Origin: Prosthecodimorpha staleyi
Lineage (GTDB): Bacteria > Pseudomonadota > Alphaproteobacteria > Rhizobiales > Ancalomicrobiaceae
DNA: 64,000 bases
Direction: 5' to 3'
Assembly (NCBI RefSeq): GCF_018729455.1
Contig: NZ_JAHHZF010000014.1
Span: forward strand, 62,001-126,000
Position 1 is the first letter of the stretch, and each line of letters begins with the position of its first letter. The translations under genes were made by a program, and so were the position numbers. Below, piece after piece: positions 1-10,567 of the stretch. Under the pieces are notes generated by a model. It saw only the letters and a list, made by a program, of their open reading frames with translations, did not search any database and was not told the DNA's origin.

Positions 1-379
1 CGTCGACCTCCTCGCGCCGGATCGTCACCAAGGGATGCGCCGCCAGCGCCGCGGTGACGGCGGCCGAGAAGCCGTCGCGGTCGACCGCCAGCGCGCCGCC
101 GGCCGGCACCTGATGGGCATCGCCCGACGCCATGATCAGCGAGCCGGCGCGGCGCATCTCCTCGTGCAGCAGGCCGACCGCATTGGTCTCTCGATCGTCC
201 GAGCGGAAGGAGTTGGAGCAGACCAGTTCGGCCAGGCCGTCGGTCTGGTGCGCCTCCGTGGCGCGCACGGGCCGCATCTCGTGCAGAATGACGGGCACGC
301 CGGCGCTTGCGATCTGCCAGGCGGCTTCGGAGCCGGCGAGGCCGCCGCCGACGATATGGACGGGAGGAGACTGGGTCAT
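1..379 (-). CDS. trmFO: TrmFO, folate-dependent tRNA (uracil-54-C5)-methyltransferase, C-terminus off the window
   Basis: Reading leftwards from an ATG at 379 the frame stays open to the window edge, so only the first 126 or so residues are present. The N-terminus shows an FAD-binding [10 protein letters not shown] motif around residues 11-20, then HEMRPVR, and CSNSFRSD about 55 residues in, all typical of the TrmFO/GidA family. TrmFO makes ribothymidine at tRNA position 54 using methylenetetrahydrofolate and FADH2. It is told from the longer MnmG by the HEMRP and CSNSFRSD blocks. Nothing upstream is co-directional; the secreted-protein gene at 541 diverges from it. Confidence 0.93.
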   Translation of the reverse strand, partial: MTQSPPVHIVGGGLAGSEAAWQIASAGVPVILHEMRPVRATEAHQTDGLAELVCSNSFRSDDRETNAVGLLHEEMRRAGSLIMASGDAHQVPAGGALAVDRDGFSAAVTAALAAHPLVTIRREEVD

Positions 380-540
380 GGGACGACCCGGTAGCATTCC
401 GGCCGGGCCCGGTCAAAGCGACAGCCGGATCACGATGCGGTGTCGAGCCGGCAACAGGTTGTGGCTTGCGGCGCGCCGAGCCTTCGCGGTCTGCCGATTC
501 CGCTATATGGTGCGCCGACTCTCACCCGGAGGTGCAACGC

Positions 541-1332
541 ATGGGTCGATCCAACACCCTTCTGCTCCTCGCCGCCCTGGCGCTCGCCACGCCGGCGGCT
601 GCAGTCGCAGCCGGCACGGACGGTGCGGCGGATGCCGGCGCCCCAGCTTCGATAAAGGTCCGGCCTGCCACCAGCGGCGACGTGACCGGCGCCCTGCCGT
701 CGGCAGCCAAGCCCAAGGCCGCGGCCAAGGCGAAAAGGTCCGCCGCCGGCGCCACTGCCGCACTGACGCCGATCCCGGCTCCGATTCCCTTCGAGCCGTC
801 GCGTGACCTGGTCAACTGGTTCGTCGAACGCGGCAATGTCGGCATGCCGCGCGGCAATCGGCTGGTCTATTGCCACGGCTTCGAATGCCGGCTGCGCACC
901 ATCATCGCGCTGAGCGATGCCGACGAGAAGGCGATCGCCAACATCTTCGCCACCCGCCGCGGTTCCGCCGCCGAGGAGCGCGACGCGATCGATCATCTCG
1001 TCCAATACTGGGAACAGCGGGCCGCGCCGCAACTCGGCGGCCCGCCCGACATCCGCGGCTCCGAGCCCGATCAGGCCAACCAGCCCGGCCAGACCGATTG
1101 CCTGGACGAGGCGACCAACTCCACCACCATCCTGATCTACGCTCAGCAGCACGGTCTTCTGCGCTACCACACGGTGGTGCGTCCGGACTCCCGTGGCGGC
1201 TTCATCTACGCCCATGCCACCGCGGTCTATCGCGAGATCGGCGGCGAGGAATGGGTGGTCGATTCCTGGATGCGCGATTCCGGCGACCCGAACGACATCA
1301 TGCTGAAGTCGGAGTGGGATTCGAAGCACTGA
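541..1332 (+). CDS. Secreted protein with a possible Cys-His-Asp (papain/transglutaminase-like) arrangement
   Basis: 263 residues. The ATG at 541 is favoured because GGAGGT lies about seven bases upstream and residues 1-24 form a signal peptide. An Ala/Lys/Pro-rich stretch (about 25-85) leads into a folded part. I do not recognise a named family. In the C-terminal half a TDCLDEATN motif (Cys187), FIYAHATAVY (His225) and WVVDSW (Asp241) follow in the order and rough spacing of a transglutaminase/papain-like triad; this functional reading is inference. Two more cysteines (111 and 116) could form a disulfide. It stands alone, diverging from trmFO. The protein is probably real, since the start, signal peptide and codon pattern agree, but its activity is unknown. 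Confidence 0.8.
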   Translation: MGRSNTLLLLAALALATPAAAVAAGTDGAADAGAPASIKVRPATSGDVTGALPSAAKPKAAAKAKRSAAGATAALTPIPAPIPFEPSRDLVNWFVERGNVGMPRGNRLVYCHGFECRLRTIIALSDADEKAIANIFATRRGSAAEERDAIDHLVQYWEQRAAPQLGGPPDIRGSEPDQANQPGQTDCLDEATNSTTILIYAQQHGLLRYHTVVRPDSRGGFIYAHATAVYREIGGEEWVVDSWMRDSGDPNDIMLKSEWDSKH

Positions 1333-1425
1333 GCGACGGTCACGGGCGGCGATCCCGCGTCCCCCGCATTGATGGCCGGGCTCTCTATTGCCGCGATCCG
1401 GCCGGGCCGGCAGGGATTGCCTGTT

Positions 1426-1461
1426 GGATCGGAAGGGCCAGGCGGATCGGAAGGGCCAGGG
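1426..1461. repeat. Tandem duplication, two 18-bp units
   Basis: Two adjacent 18-base units (1426-1443 and 1444-1461) differ only at the last base. The unit begins GGATCGGAAGGG. They lie in the non-coding stretch between the secreted-protein gene and uvrA. This is probably a local slippage duplication; no function is apparent. Confidence 0.8.
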
Positions 1462-1552
1462 CCGCTCGCAATGCACGGCGGTGCCGCGCCAACATGCGGG
1501 CACCGGTTCATCCTGCTGTAGCGAAACGCGGAATTGGAAACGCAACCCAGTG

Positions 1553-1718
1553 AATCGAAACGCCCGCCGGTGGGAGGAGAACCGGCGGGCGTTCGATTGT
1601 CCGATCGGGGTGGGAGGAGAAGCCCCGTCGGTAGGACGGCCAGGGGAGGACAGGCCGTCCGAAGTGGCGACGCTCACGCAGGGGACCGGGGCGAGCGAGT
1701 CTGGGAGGAAACAGCTCG
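1553..1718 (-). ncRNA. Candidate small RNA: four hairpins exposing CUCCUCCC-like loops
   Basis: Four hairpin-forming segments carry the same loop motif. Hairpin 1 (1553-1598) has an 11-bp perfect core, 1561-1571 with 1581-1591, extended by seven pairs past a one-base bulge, and loop GGGAGGAGA. Hairpin 2 (1601-1631) has a 9-bp stem with one bulge and the same loop core. Hairpin 3 (1634-1660) has a perfect 8-bp stem and loop AGGGGAGGACA. A weaker fourth (1692-1718) shows GGGAGGAAA. On the minus strand the loops read UCUCCUCCC or UCCUCCCC, an anti-Shine-Dalgarno motif like that of the rhizobial alpha-r14/alpha-r15 small RNAs, and hairpin 1 would be the 3' hairpin followed by a short U-rich tail. 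On the plus strand the loops would show AGGA, as in CsrA-sequestering RNAs. Strand, ends and promoter are not fixed by the sequence. Confidence 0.45.
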
Positions 1719-1879
1719 GTGCCGGTGCTGCCTGCGCGGCCGACCGGTCGTCATCTCCAAAGAACTGTCCTAAACATCAGGAAAGCTTGAAGAGCGGGTC
1801 AGGCCTCACGGCGTCGTCCATGGCCGGAAGATAGGACATGACCCCTGTCCCAAGCCAGAGGGCGGACCGCATGTCCGAC

Positions 1880-1984
1880 ATGCGTGTTGTGCAATGCAGC
1901 ACGAAAGGCTGCTGCCCTGAGGCGAATTCGCCGGTCTTCCTCATCCTTGGATCGGTCGGATGTGCTGCAATGCACAATTCGCAT
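1880..1984. repeat. 24-bp inverted repeat, arms 57 bases apart
   Basis: Arms at 1880-1903 and 1961-1984 match at 20 of 24 positions when one is reverse-complemented; both contain TTGTGC and TGCAGCAC. The pair lies just downstream of the uvrA stop (2108), so it could fold as a long hairpin in the uvrA 3' region or be two copies of a protein-binding site in opposite orientation. No T-run follows, so a plain intrinsic terminator is not supported. The rest of 1333-2107 shows no convincing coding sequence. Confidence 0.55.
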
Positions 1985-2107
1985 CGCAGCATGACCCAGA
2001 GGAATGCCTGGTAGCGAGCGGCCGCGCCGATCCCCGGCGGACACAAGGGCGAAAGCGAGAGGCCGATCGGGTCTGCATTGCCCGAGCCGCCCGCTTCCGC
2101 CTGGGTG

Positions 2108-5014
<2,907 letters not shown>

Positions 5015-5427
5015 CGATCGTTTCCGGTCCGGATCGGACGCACGGCGGGATGGGACGACGCCTCGCGACGCCGATCGTCTACGGTTCGCGCGCGACGGCG
5101 GATGTCCGCCATGCACGGAAGGCTATGCGCAACGGGCCGTGCACGTCAGGCGTTGCGTGACGCGCCCGCACGCCGTGCAAGACCGGGGCCGCGCGCGACA
5201 GGATCGGGCTTGCAACCGATCCGGACGCAAAAACCCGTCCGGCAGTGCCCGTCATGCCGCGCAAGCGGACACGGCGATCCATATCGCGCGGTCCATATCG
5301 GGCCGTCCGTCCGTGATCGGCCCGCCCGGTCCCGGACCGCACGCCGCGCCACCCTATCGGCGGGAACCGGCGGTCACAATCACCGATTCGAGCCGGGGGG
5401 ACTTGCGAATGGCGCGGGAGACGCTTA

Positions 5428-5442
5428 GAACGGAACAGGAAC
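5428..5442. promoter_or_regulatory. Alphaproteobacterial LexA (SOS) box between uvrA and ssb
   Basis: GAAC at 5428-5431 and GAAC at 5439-5442 are separated by exactly seven bases, which is GTTC-N7-GTTC on the other strand, the direct-repeat LexA box of Alphaproteobacteria. It sits near the middle of the 820-bp uvrA-ssb intergenic region (414 bp from the uvrA start, 393 bp from ssb) in a short less GC-rich patch. Control of one or both genes by LexA is likely by analogy with related genomes. The distance implies long leaders or intervening transcription starts. No convincing gene was seen elsewhere in 5015-5834. Confidence 0.75.
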
Positions 5443-5834
5443 AATTGCAAGCCTTGCCGGATCGATCGGAGCAAACGGGGGCGGTCCGCCGGGCGGGGGT
5501 AGGCGAGGCGGAGCGGCGGACAAGGCCGACAACGGTGGATAAGCTGGCGCGGCGCTCGGTCGGACGGGACCGTGCGGTCGCCCGGGCGCCGGCGGCGGCG
5601 TAAGGTGACGCGCCCACGGGGCCGGGCGGACGGGACACTGCCGAAGCTGCATATCGGGTTCCGACGAACGGGACGGTGCGGAAGCGGCGTTCGGGACGTT
5701 ATGGAAGGAGCGCCGCCCCAGTGGCGTTTCGGGTCTGGTCGGATACGGCGCCGTGGATGCGGCGTGCGGGGCCGGTCTGGGCCGAGGGAGGCAGCCGGCA
5801 CCGGTGGGGCCGGCGAAAGTGTTTGGAGATCGAG

Positions 5835-6401
5835 ATGGCCGGAAGCGTCAACAAGGTGATCCTGGTCGGCAATTTGGGTGCCGATCCCGAGGTGCGGCGG
5901 ACGCAGGACGGCCGGCCGATCGTGAATTTGAGCGTGGCGACCTCGGAGTCCTGGCGCGACCGGCAGTCCGGCGAGCGCCGCGACAAGACGGAATGGCACC
6001 GGGTGGTGATCTTCAGCGAGCCGCTGGCCAAGACAGCCGAGCAATATCTGCGCAAGGGCTCCAAGGTTTATCTGGAAGGCCAACTGCAGACGCGCTCCTG
6101 GGAGGACCAGCAGGGCCAGAAGCGCTATTCGACCGAGGTCGTGCTGCAGAATTTCAACTCCACCATGGTGCTGCTCGACCGGCCTGCCGGCGGGCAGGGC
6201 GGGGAGGATTTCGGCGGGGGCGGCGACGATTTCGGCGCGCCGCCGGCGCGCAGCGGCGGTGGCGGTGGCGGCGGGCGCAGCTTCGAGCGCGGCCAGGCCT
6301 CGGGCGGCTTCGGCGGCGGTTCCTCCGGGCCGCGTGGCGGCGGCGGTGGCAGCCGGCCGCAGCCCGTCGCCAACGACATGGACGACGAAATCCCGTTCTG
6401 A
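5835..6401 (+). CDS. ssb: Single-stranded DNA-binding protein
   Basis: 188 residues. The ATG at 5835 has GGAG about six bases upstream. Residues 1-110 form the OB fold ([15 protein letters not shown], then [10 protein letters not shown] and [14 protein letters not shown]). A long Gly-rich, disordered linker (about 118-178) follows, and the acidic tail MDDEIPF is the conserved partner-binding tip. SSB coats single-stranded DNA at forks and repair sites and recruits repair proteins through the tail. It is divergent from uvrA with an SOS-box match between them, and a strong hairpin lies directly after the stop. Confidence 0.98.
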   Translation: MAGSVNKVILVGNLGADPEVRRTQDGRPIVNLSVATSESWRDRQSGERRDKTEWHRVVIFSEPLAKTAEQYLRKGSKVYLEGQLQTRSWEDQQGQKRYSTEVVLQNFNSTMVLLDRPAGGQGGEDFGGGGDDFGAPPARSGGGGGGGRSFERGQASGGFGGGSSGPRGGGGGSRPQPVANDMDDEIPF

Positions 6402-6409
6402 CGGCTCTC

Positions 6410-6446
6410 CGCTCCGACGGCGCCCAGGCAGGTCGCCGTCGGAGCG
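6410..6446 (+). terminator. Hairpin after ssb
   Basis: A perfect 13-bp stem (6410-6422 with 6434-6446) and an 11-base loop begin eight bases after the ssb stop. The stem starts CGCTCCGACGG. No T-run follows, so it may be a Rho-assisted or mRNA-stabilising hairpin rather than a classical intrinsic terminator. Confidence 0.6.
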
Positions 6447-6480
6447 GACGGAAATTCCGTTGGGGCACTTGCGAGGCTTC

Positions 6481-6514
6481 CGGAATGTTGGTACTGGACG
6501 GTACCGACATTCGG
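6481..6514. promoter_or_regulatory. Dyad overlapping the ribosome-binding site of the next gene
   Basis: Arms 6481-6494 and 6501-6514 match at 12 of 14 positions around a 6-base spacer, with cores GTTGGTAC and GTACCGAC. The right arm includes part of the GGAG ribosome-binding site at 6512-6515. It could be a repressor operator, or an RNA hairpin limiting translation of the membrane-protein gene at 6525. Confidence 0.45.
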
Positions 6515-6524
6515 AGCCTGCACG

Positions 6525-6929
6525 ATGAATCCGTCCTTCGCACCGCTGCTTGCCGCATCGCCGGCCATCCAGATCCATGCCGTCCTGGCGCTGCTGGCCT
6601 TCGTGGTCGGGCTCGCGCAATTCGCAGCGCCGAAGGGCACGCCGCTGCATCGCGGGCTTGGCTGGCTGTGGGTGATCGGGATGGCGGTGGTCGCGCTATC
6701 GTCCTTCTTCATCCATGAGATCCGGCTCTGGGGCGCCTGGAGCCCGATCCATATCCTGTCCGTCTGGGTGCTGTTGATGCTGGTGGTGGCGATCCACGCG
6801 GCGCGGCACGGCGCGATCGGGCGGCACCGCAAGACCATGCGGGGACTGTTCGTGGGCGCGCTGGTCATTGCCGGCCTGTTCACGCTGATGCCAGGCCGCA
6901 TCATGCATGCCGTGCTGTTCGGCGCCTGA
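6525..6929 (+). CDS. DUF2306-like four-helix inner-membrane protein
   Basis: 134 residues, with about four hydrophobic segments (roughly 18-38, 48-66, 76-92 and 108-130). Features seen are an early HAVLALLAF, HRGLGWLWV, FFIHEI and GRHRKTMRGLF, the pattern I associate with the DUF2306 family of predicted membrane proteins. Function is unknown. The ATG at 6525 has GGAG nine bases upstream. It sits alone between ssb and the convergent hutC-like gene. The family assignment is moderately confident; the existence of the gene is well supported. Confidence 0.8.
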   Translation: MNPSFAPLLAASPAIQIHAVLALLAFVVGLAQFAAPKGTPLHRGLGWLWVIGMAVVALSSFFIHEIRLWGAWSPIHILSVWVLLMLVVAIHAARHGAIGRHRKTMRGLFVGALVIAGLFTLMPGRIMHAVLFGA

Positions 6930-7101
6930 AGCCGCGTTTTCGGCCGGACACCGTGCCGAGCCCCGTGCGCTTGGCCTCGCCCTCGGCGCCACATGCGCGG
7001 TGCCGATGCGCAGCCGTCGCGGGCGATACCGACGCCGGCCTTGAGCGGCCTCCGTGCGCGGGCCGCCTTTGCCGTCGCCGCCGTCTTCGGACGATCCGGC
7101 G

Positions 7102-7854
7102 CTACCGCCCGGGACCTGCCGGCGTGAACCTCGCGACGAGCCGCTGCCGGTCGCCCGGATACCAGACGCGGACGGCGGTCAGGGCCGCGCCCGATCGCCA
7201 GGTGGTGCGTTCCAGCACGAGGCAGGCGGTGCCGACGGGCAGGTCGAGCAGGTCGGCGATACGCTGGTCGGCGCCCGCCGCCGAGATGTGATGCTCCGCC
7301 TCGTGCCAGGCGACATGATGCAGCAGCCAAGTACCCGGCGGTTCGACAGAGAAATCGACGGCACGCGCATCCGGCACGTTGTCGAGTGCGATGATCCGTT
7401 CCTCGCAGGCATAGGGCGTGCCGTCGGCCAGATGCAGGCAGGTCAGCAGCAAGAGTTCGGTGCCGGCCGGGACCGGGATCGCCGCGCGATCCTCGCGGGT
7501 GGCGCGCCGGCGCTTCTCGGCAACGCATCGATAGGCATAGATCTCGCCGCGGGCGGTGACCTCGGCCTTGATGTCGGGGATCTGCAGCACCGCCGATTGT
7601 GCGCTCGGTCGACGGACGAAGGAGCCGGCCCGCCGCCGCCGTTCGATCAGTCCGGCCTCGGCGAGTGCGGACAGCACCTTGCTGACCGTCATGCGCGCGC
7701 AGCCATATTCGGCCATCAGTTCGTGCTCGAACGGAATCCGGTGGCCCGGGCCCCATTCGCCGGTCAGGATCTTCGCCTCGATGTCTGCACGGATGCGCTG
7801 GTTGAGCGAATCCGCGCTGCCCTTCGCCGTGCCGCCCTCCATCCGCGCCGCCAC
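7102..7854 (-). CDS. hutC: GntR/HutC-family transcriptional regulator
   Basis: 250 residues from a GTG at 7854 that has GGAG eight bases upstream; an in-frame ATG at 7842 is the alternative. Residues about 15-85 are a GntR winged helix (HRIPFEHELMAEYGCARMTVSKVLSALAEAGLIERRR). Residues about 95-250 are a UTRA effector domain (SAVLQIPDIKAEV, EERIIALDNVP, TACLVLERTTW and VWYPGDRQRLVARF). The sequence follows the HutC subgroup, which represses histidine-utilisation genes in response to urocanate. No hut enzyme gene lies in the window, so the regulon is unknown and HutC is a family call. Two strong palindromes lie just upstream. Confidence 0.82.
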   Translation of the reverse strand: MAARMEGGTAKGSADSLNQRIRADIEAKILTGEWGPGHRIPFEHELMAEYGCARMTVSKVLSALAEAGLIERRRRAGSFVRRPSAQSAVLQIPDIKAEVTARGEIYAYRCVAEKRRRATREDRAAIPVPAGTELLLLTCLHLADGTPYACEERIIALDNVPDARAVDFSVEPPGTWLLHHVAWHEAEHHISAAGADQRIADLLDLPVGTACLVLERTTWRSGAALTAVRVWYPGDRQRLVARFTPAGPGR

Positions 7855-7882
7855 CCTGTCGCCTCCGCCGCGGTCCCGCTTT

Positions 7883-7918
7883 GAGGATCATCCGATCCGA
7901 AGGGATCGGATGATCCTC
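7883..7918. promoter_or_regulatory. Perfect 16-bp palindrome 29 bp upstream of hutC
   Basis: 7883-7898 and 7903-7918 are perfect inverted repeats around a GAAG spacer; the left arm starts GAGGATCATCC. On the plus strand TGCATGTTTTTG follows, which resembles an intrinsic terminator, although no plus-strand gene precedes it. Given its position it may equally be an operator for the regulator encoded at 7854. Confidence 0.55.
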
Positions 7919-7935
7919 TGCATGTTTTTGTCTGC

Positions 7936-7980
7936 GCAAGCTTTTTCCGGTCAGAGCGGGCTGCTCTGATCGGAGCTTGC
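7936..7980. terminator. Two-tier palindrome between the 86-residue membrane protein and hutC
   Basis: An inner stem, 7947-7957 with 7963-7973 (11 bp, one G-T), is enclosed by a 7-bp outer stem, GCAAGCT 7936-7942 with AGCTTGC 7974-7980. A TTTT bulge lies on one side. It begins right after the stop of the minus-strand membrane-protein gene (7982), so it probably terminates or stabilises that transcript. A regulatory role for hutC is also possible. Confidence 0.55.
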
Positions 7981-7981
7981 T

Positions 7982-8242
7982 TTAGCCGAAAGCGAGCGCC
8001 GCCACAATCGAGAGGCCGATGGTGCTCCAGAAGGCGACCGTCCGAACCTGCCCGAGCCGCGCCGCAAAGCGCGCATTGGCGACCGCCGGATCGGGATCCG
8101 GCTTCCAGTAGAGCAAAGCCGCCAGCACCGGCACCCCGAACTGCAGCCCGAGAAACGCCATCAACCCGGCGATCCATCCCTGCAAGACCCAGACGGCCAG
8201 CCCGCCCAGCAAGGCGGACAGGCCGAAGATGCCGGAAATCAT
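7982..8242 (-). CDS. Small membrane protein, unknown function
   Basis: 86 residues starting with ATG at 8242. Two hydrophobic segments (about 1-45, probably two helices, and about 68-86) flank a short loop (YWKPDPDPAVANARFAARLGQVR). I do not recognise the family. The region between it and tRNA-Leu (8243-8410) shows no gene. It is probably real because it fills the gap neatly and has a strong hairpin after its stop, but no motif gives a function. Confidence 0.6.
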   Translation of the reverse strand: MISGIFGLSALLGGLAVWVLQGWIAGLMAFLGLQFGVPVLAALLYWKPDPDPAVANARFAARLGQVRTVAFWSTIGLSIVAALAFG

Positions 8243-8410
8243 CGCAGTCCCTCGTCGAAATCAGGCCGCAACTGGACCACACCGCCGAGGCCGACGCCAC
8301 CGGGTTGAAGGCCCATCTGGCCGGTCACGCCCCGATCGCCGCTGAAACCCTCCGCCAGCATGCTGGCCGCCGTGTCGTCTTTCACCCGCGCGGCGGGACG
8401 CCAAGGTTCG

Positions 8411-8495
8411 TGGTGCGGACGGCGGGAGTCGAACCCGCACGCCTTGCGGCGCAAGATTTTAAGTCTCGTGCGTCTACCGGTTTCGCCACGTCCGC
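8411..8495 (-). tRNA. tRNA-Leu, anticodon TAA
   Basis: Reverse-complemented, the segment has acceptor stem GCGGACG pairing with CGTCCGC, discriminator A and an encoded CCA (8411-8413). The anticodon loop is CTTAAAA, giving TAA. There is a short variable arm stem (GCGCCGCAAGGCGT) typical of class II leucine tRNAs, and a T-arm GGGTTCGACTCCC. With CCA it is 85 nt long. It reads UUA and, by wobble, UUG codons, which are rare in GC-rich genomes. Confidence 0.96.
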
Positions 8496-8711
8496 AGGAC
8501 GGTCTTGGGTAGCCGTCCCGGGGGCGGATGGCAAGCGGGACGGCGGATGCGGCTGCGGGATGTCGTTCGGGCCGGTTGAACGGGCTGCTCAGGGCCGGTT
8601 CAGGGCCGCGGAGGCAGACTTCGGGTCAAGTTGGACGACATGGGCCAGGAGGCGCCGCACCCCTCTTTCGATTGCGCGCCACCGGTCGTCGTCCCCCGAA
8701 CCGGAGTGACG

Positions 8712-8921
8712 ATGATGATCATGGTGTTCACAGCCTGTGCGATTCTCGCCGGCGATTGCCGGGAGATCGTCATGCCCCTGAGCGACGACGTGCAGACGCC
8801 GTTCCGCTGCATGCAGGTCGGGCAATTCGTGATGGCTGAATGGCAGCGCGAGCATGGTGCCTTTAAGGTTGCCGGCGGCTGGCGCTGCATGCCGCCGTCG
8901 CGCTTGGTGCAGGCGATCTGA
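8712..8921 (+). CDS. Small conserved cysteine-containing protein, possibly exported
   Basis: 69 residues. The ATG at 8712 has GGAG five bases upstream; a second ATG follows at 8715. A short hydrophobic N-terminus (MMIMVFTACAILAG) leads into a segment with cysteines at positions 9, 16, 33 and 60 and a W-x-C near the end (GGWRCM). I recall short alphaproteobacterial proteins with the same pattern (an N-terminal FTACL-like segment, then Cys, Cys-Met and a terminal W-x-C). Their function is not known. The even spacing suggests one or two disulfides if exported. It stands alone downstream of tRNA-Leu. Confidence 0.65.
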   Translation: MMIMVFTACAILAGDCREIVMPLSDDVQTPFRCMQVGQFVMAEWQREHGAFKVAGGWRCMPPSRLVQAI

Positions 8922-9234
8922 AGCGGCCGGCGGCGCGACCCACGAACGATGCCGGGCCTCGGCCTGCAGCCGGGCCGGGGAGAGATCCGAGGACCCACCA
9001 GCGGGGAGGGGATCCACGCCCCCTGGGTGCGGCGGCGGTCCCCATCCGATGGCCGCGCGAAACGACCCCGCGACCCGCCGGCGGGCGCTCCGCCGCCACA
9101 ATCCGCGCGGCATCCGCCGGAATTCCGACGTCATGCGGCCGAACGGAACTCGCGATCGGGGCTCAGGCTCGACCGTGTCGGGTTGGTCGGGGGTCCATTC
9201 GACGGCTCCGGGAGGGGCCAGAGGGAGAGATCGC
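8922..9234. other. Gene-free interval upstream of the VWA gene
   Basis: 313 bp, very GC-rich. No start-proximal signal, tRNA, clear hairpin or promoter was recognised. Open frames here are read-through extensions of the VWA gene frame or its antisense. Confidence 0.5.
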
Positions 9235-10392
9235 ATGAACAGGTTCATCATGGCGACCGGCCTGGCCGGCGCGCTCGTGGCCGCACTTGCGTCGGGCCGT
9301 GCCGGGGCGACGGGGATCGCCGAGACGGTGCCGGGCCAGGAGCCGCCCGGGCTGGTGCTCAGCGGGCCGTCGCGGATCGAGGTCGTCTTCGTGCTCGATA
9401 CGACCGGGTCCATGTCGGGGTTGATCGAGGGGGCGAAGAAGAAGATCTGGGCGATCGCGGACGAGATCCGCAAGACCAACCCGAATGCCGACCTGCGCAT
9501 CGGCCTCGTCGGCTATCGCGACCGCGGCGATGTCTATGTCACCACGAAAACCGAGCTGTCGAACGACATCCACTCCGTCTACGGCCAATTGATCCAATTC
9601 CAGGCCGGCGGCGGCGGCGACTGGCCGGAATCGGTCAACGAGGCGCTCCATGTCGCCGTCACCAAGATGGGGTGGAGCCAGACGGGCGAGAGCCGCCGGA
9701 TCGTGTTCCTGGTCGGCGATGCGCCCCCGCACATGGACTATGCGCAGGACATTCCCTTCACCGACACGCTCAAGATCGCCGAGCGCGAGCATATCCTGGT
9801 CAACGCTGTCCAGGCCGGCAATGCGCGGGACACGGCGATCGTCTGGCGGACCATCGCGCAGCTCGGCCACGGCCGCTATATTCCGATTCCGCAATCGGGC
9901 GGCGTGGCGGTGATCGAGACGCCCTACGACCAGCAGATCTACAAGATCCAGATCCAGTTGAACGCCACGGTGGTCCCCTACGGCGCACCTGCGCGTCAGT
10001 CCGAGGTCAAGGGCAAGCTCGAGCTGAACCGGGCTGCGGCGCCCTCGGCGGCGTCCGACATGGCCAGCTACTCCTCGCGCGGCGTCAAGTCCGCCGACCG
10101 CAAGGTGGTCACCGGGGAGGGCGATCTGGTCGCCGACCTGCAGGCGAAGCGCGTCGAGATCGAGACAGTGAAGACGGAGGATCTTCCGGCCGACCTGCAG
10201 GCGGTCGCCGCATCGGAGCGGCGCAAGGTCGTCGAGGCGAAGGTCGCCGAGCGCGAACGGCTGCAGGCGCAGCTGCAGGACCTGGTCCGGCAGCGCGACG
10301 CGCATCTGGAAGCCGAACGCAAGAAGGGCGGCGGCGCGAAGGACGGCTTCGACGAGGTGGTCTCGAACCTGGTCCGCGAACAGATCCGCTGA
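9235..10392 (+). CDS. Exported VWA-domain protein
   Basis: 385 residues from the ATG at 9235, preceded by a GAGGGAGAG purine tract. Residues 1-25 are a signal peptide. A von Willebrand factor A domain spans about 48-235, with MIDAS motif DTTGSMS (55-61), GYRDRGD and FLVGDAPPH. The C-terminal third (about 295-385) is charged and likely coiled coil (ERRKVVEAKVAERERLQAQLQDL). VWA domains bind metal and mediate protein contacts, so this looks like a periplasmic adhesion or assembly factor. The partner is unknown and nothing adjacent is co-transcribed. Confidence 0.88.
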   Translation: MNRFIMATGLAGALVAALASGRAGATGIAETVPGQEPPGLVLSGPSRIEVVFVLDTTGSMSGLIEGAKKKIWAIADEIRKTNPNADLRIGLVGYRDRGDVYVTTKTELSNDIHSVYGQLIQFQAGGGGDWPESVNEALHVAVTKMGWSQTGESRRIVFLVGDAPPHMDYAQDIPFTDTLKIAEREHILVNAVQAGNARDTAIVWRTIAQLGHGRYIPIPQSGGVAVIETPYDQQIYKIQIQLNATVVPYGAPARQSEVKGKLELNRAAAPSAASDMASYSSRGVKSADRKVVTGEGDLVADLQAKRVEIETVKTEDLPADLQAVAASERRKVVEAKVAERERLQAQLQDLVRQRDAHLEAERKKGGGAKDGFDEVVSNLVREQIR

Positions 10393-10567
10393 CGGCCCGT
10401 CCGGAATCCGTCCGGCGACGGGCCGTTGCGTCGGCTCGAGACGTGGCCCGGCACCCGAGGGGGTCGGGCCGCGGTCGAATGGCGGCCGGCGCGGGCCTTT
10501 CCGGCCGGCGGCCGACGCCGGGGGCCCGGGCAGGGTGCCGCGGGCCGTCCGGTTCAACGCGTCGGCG

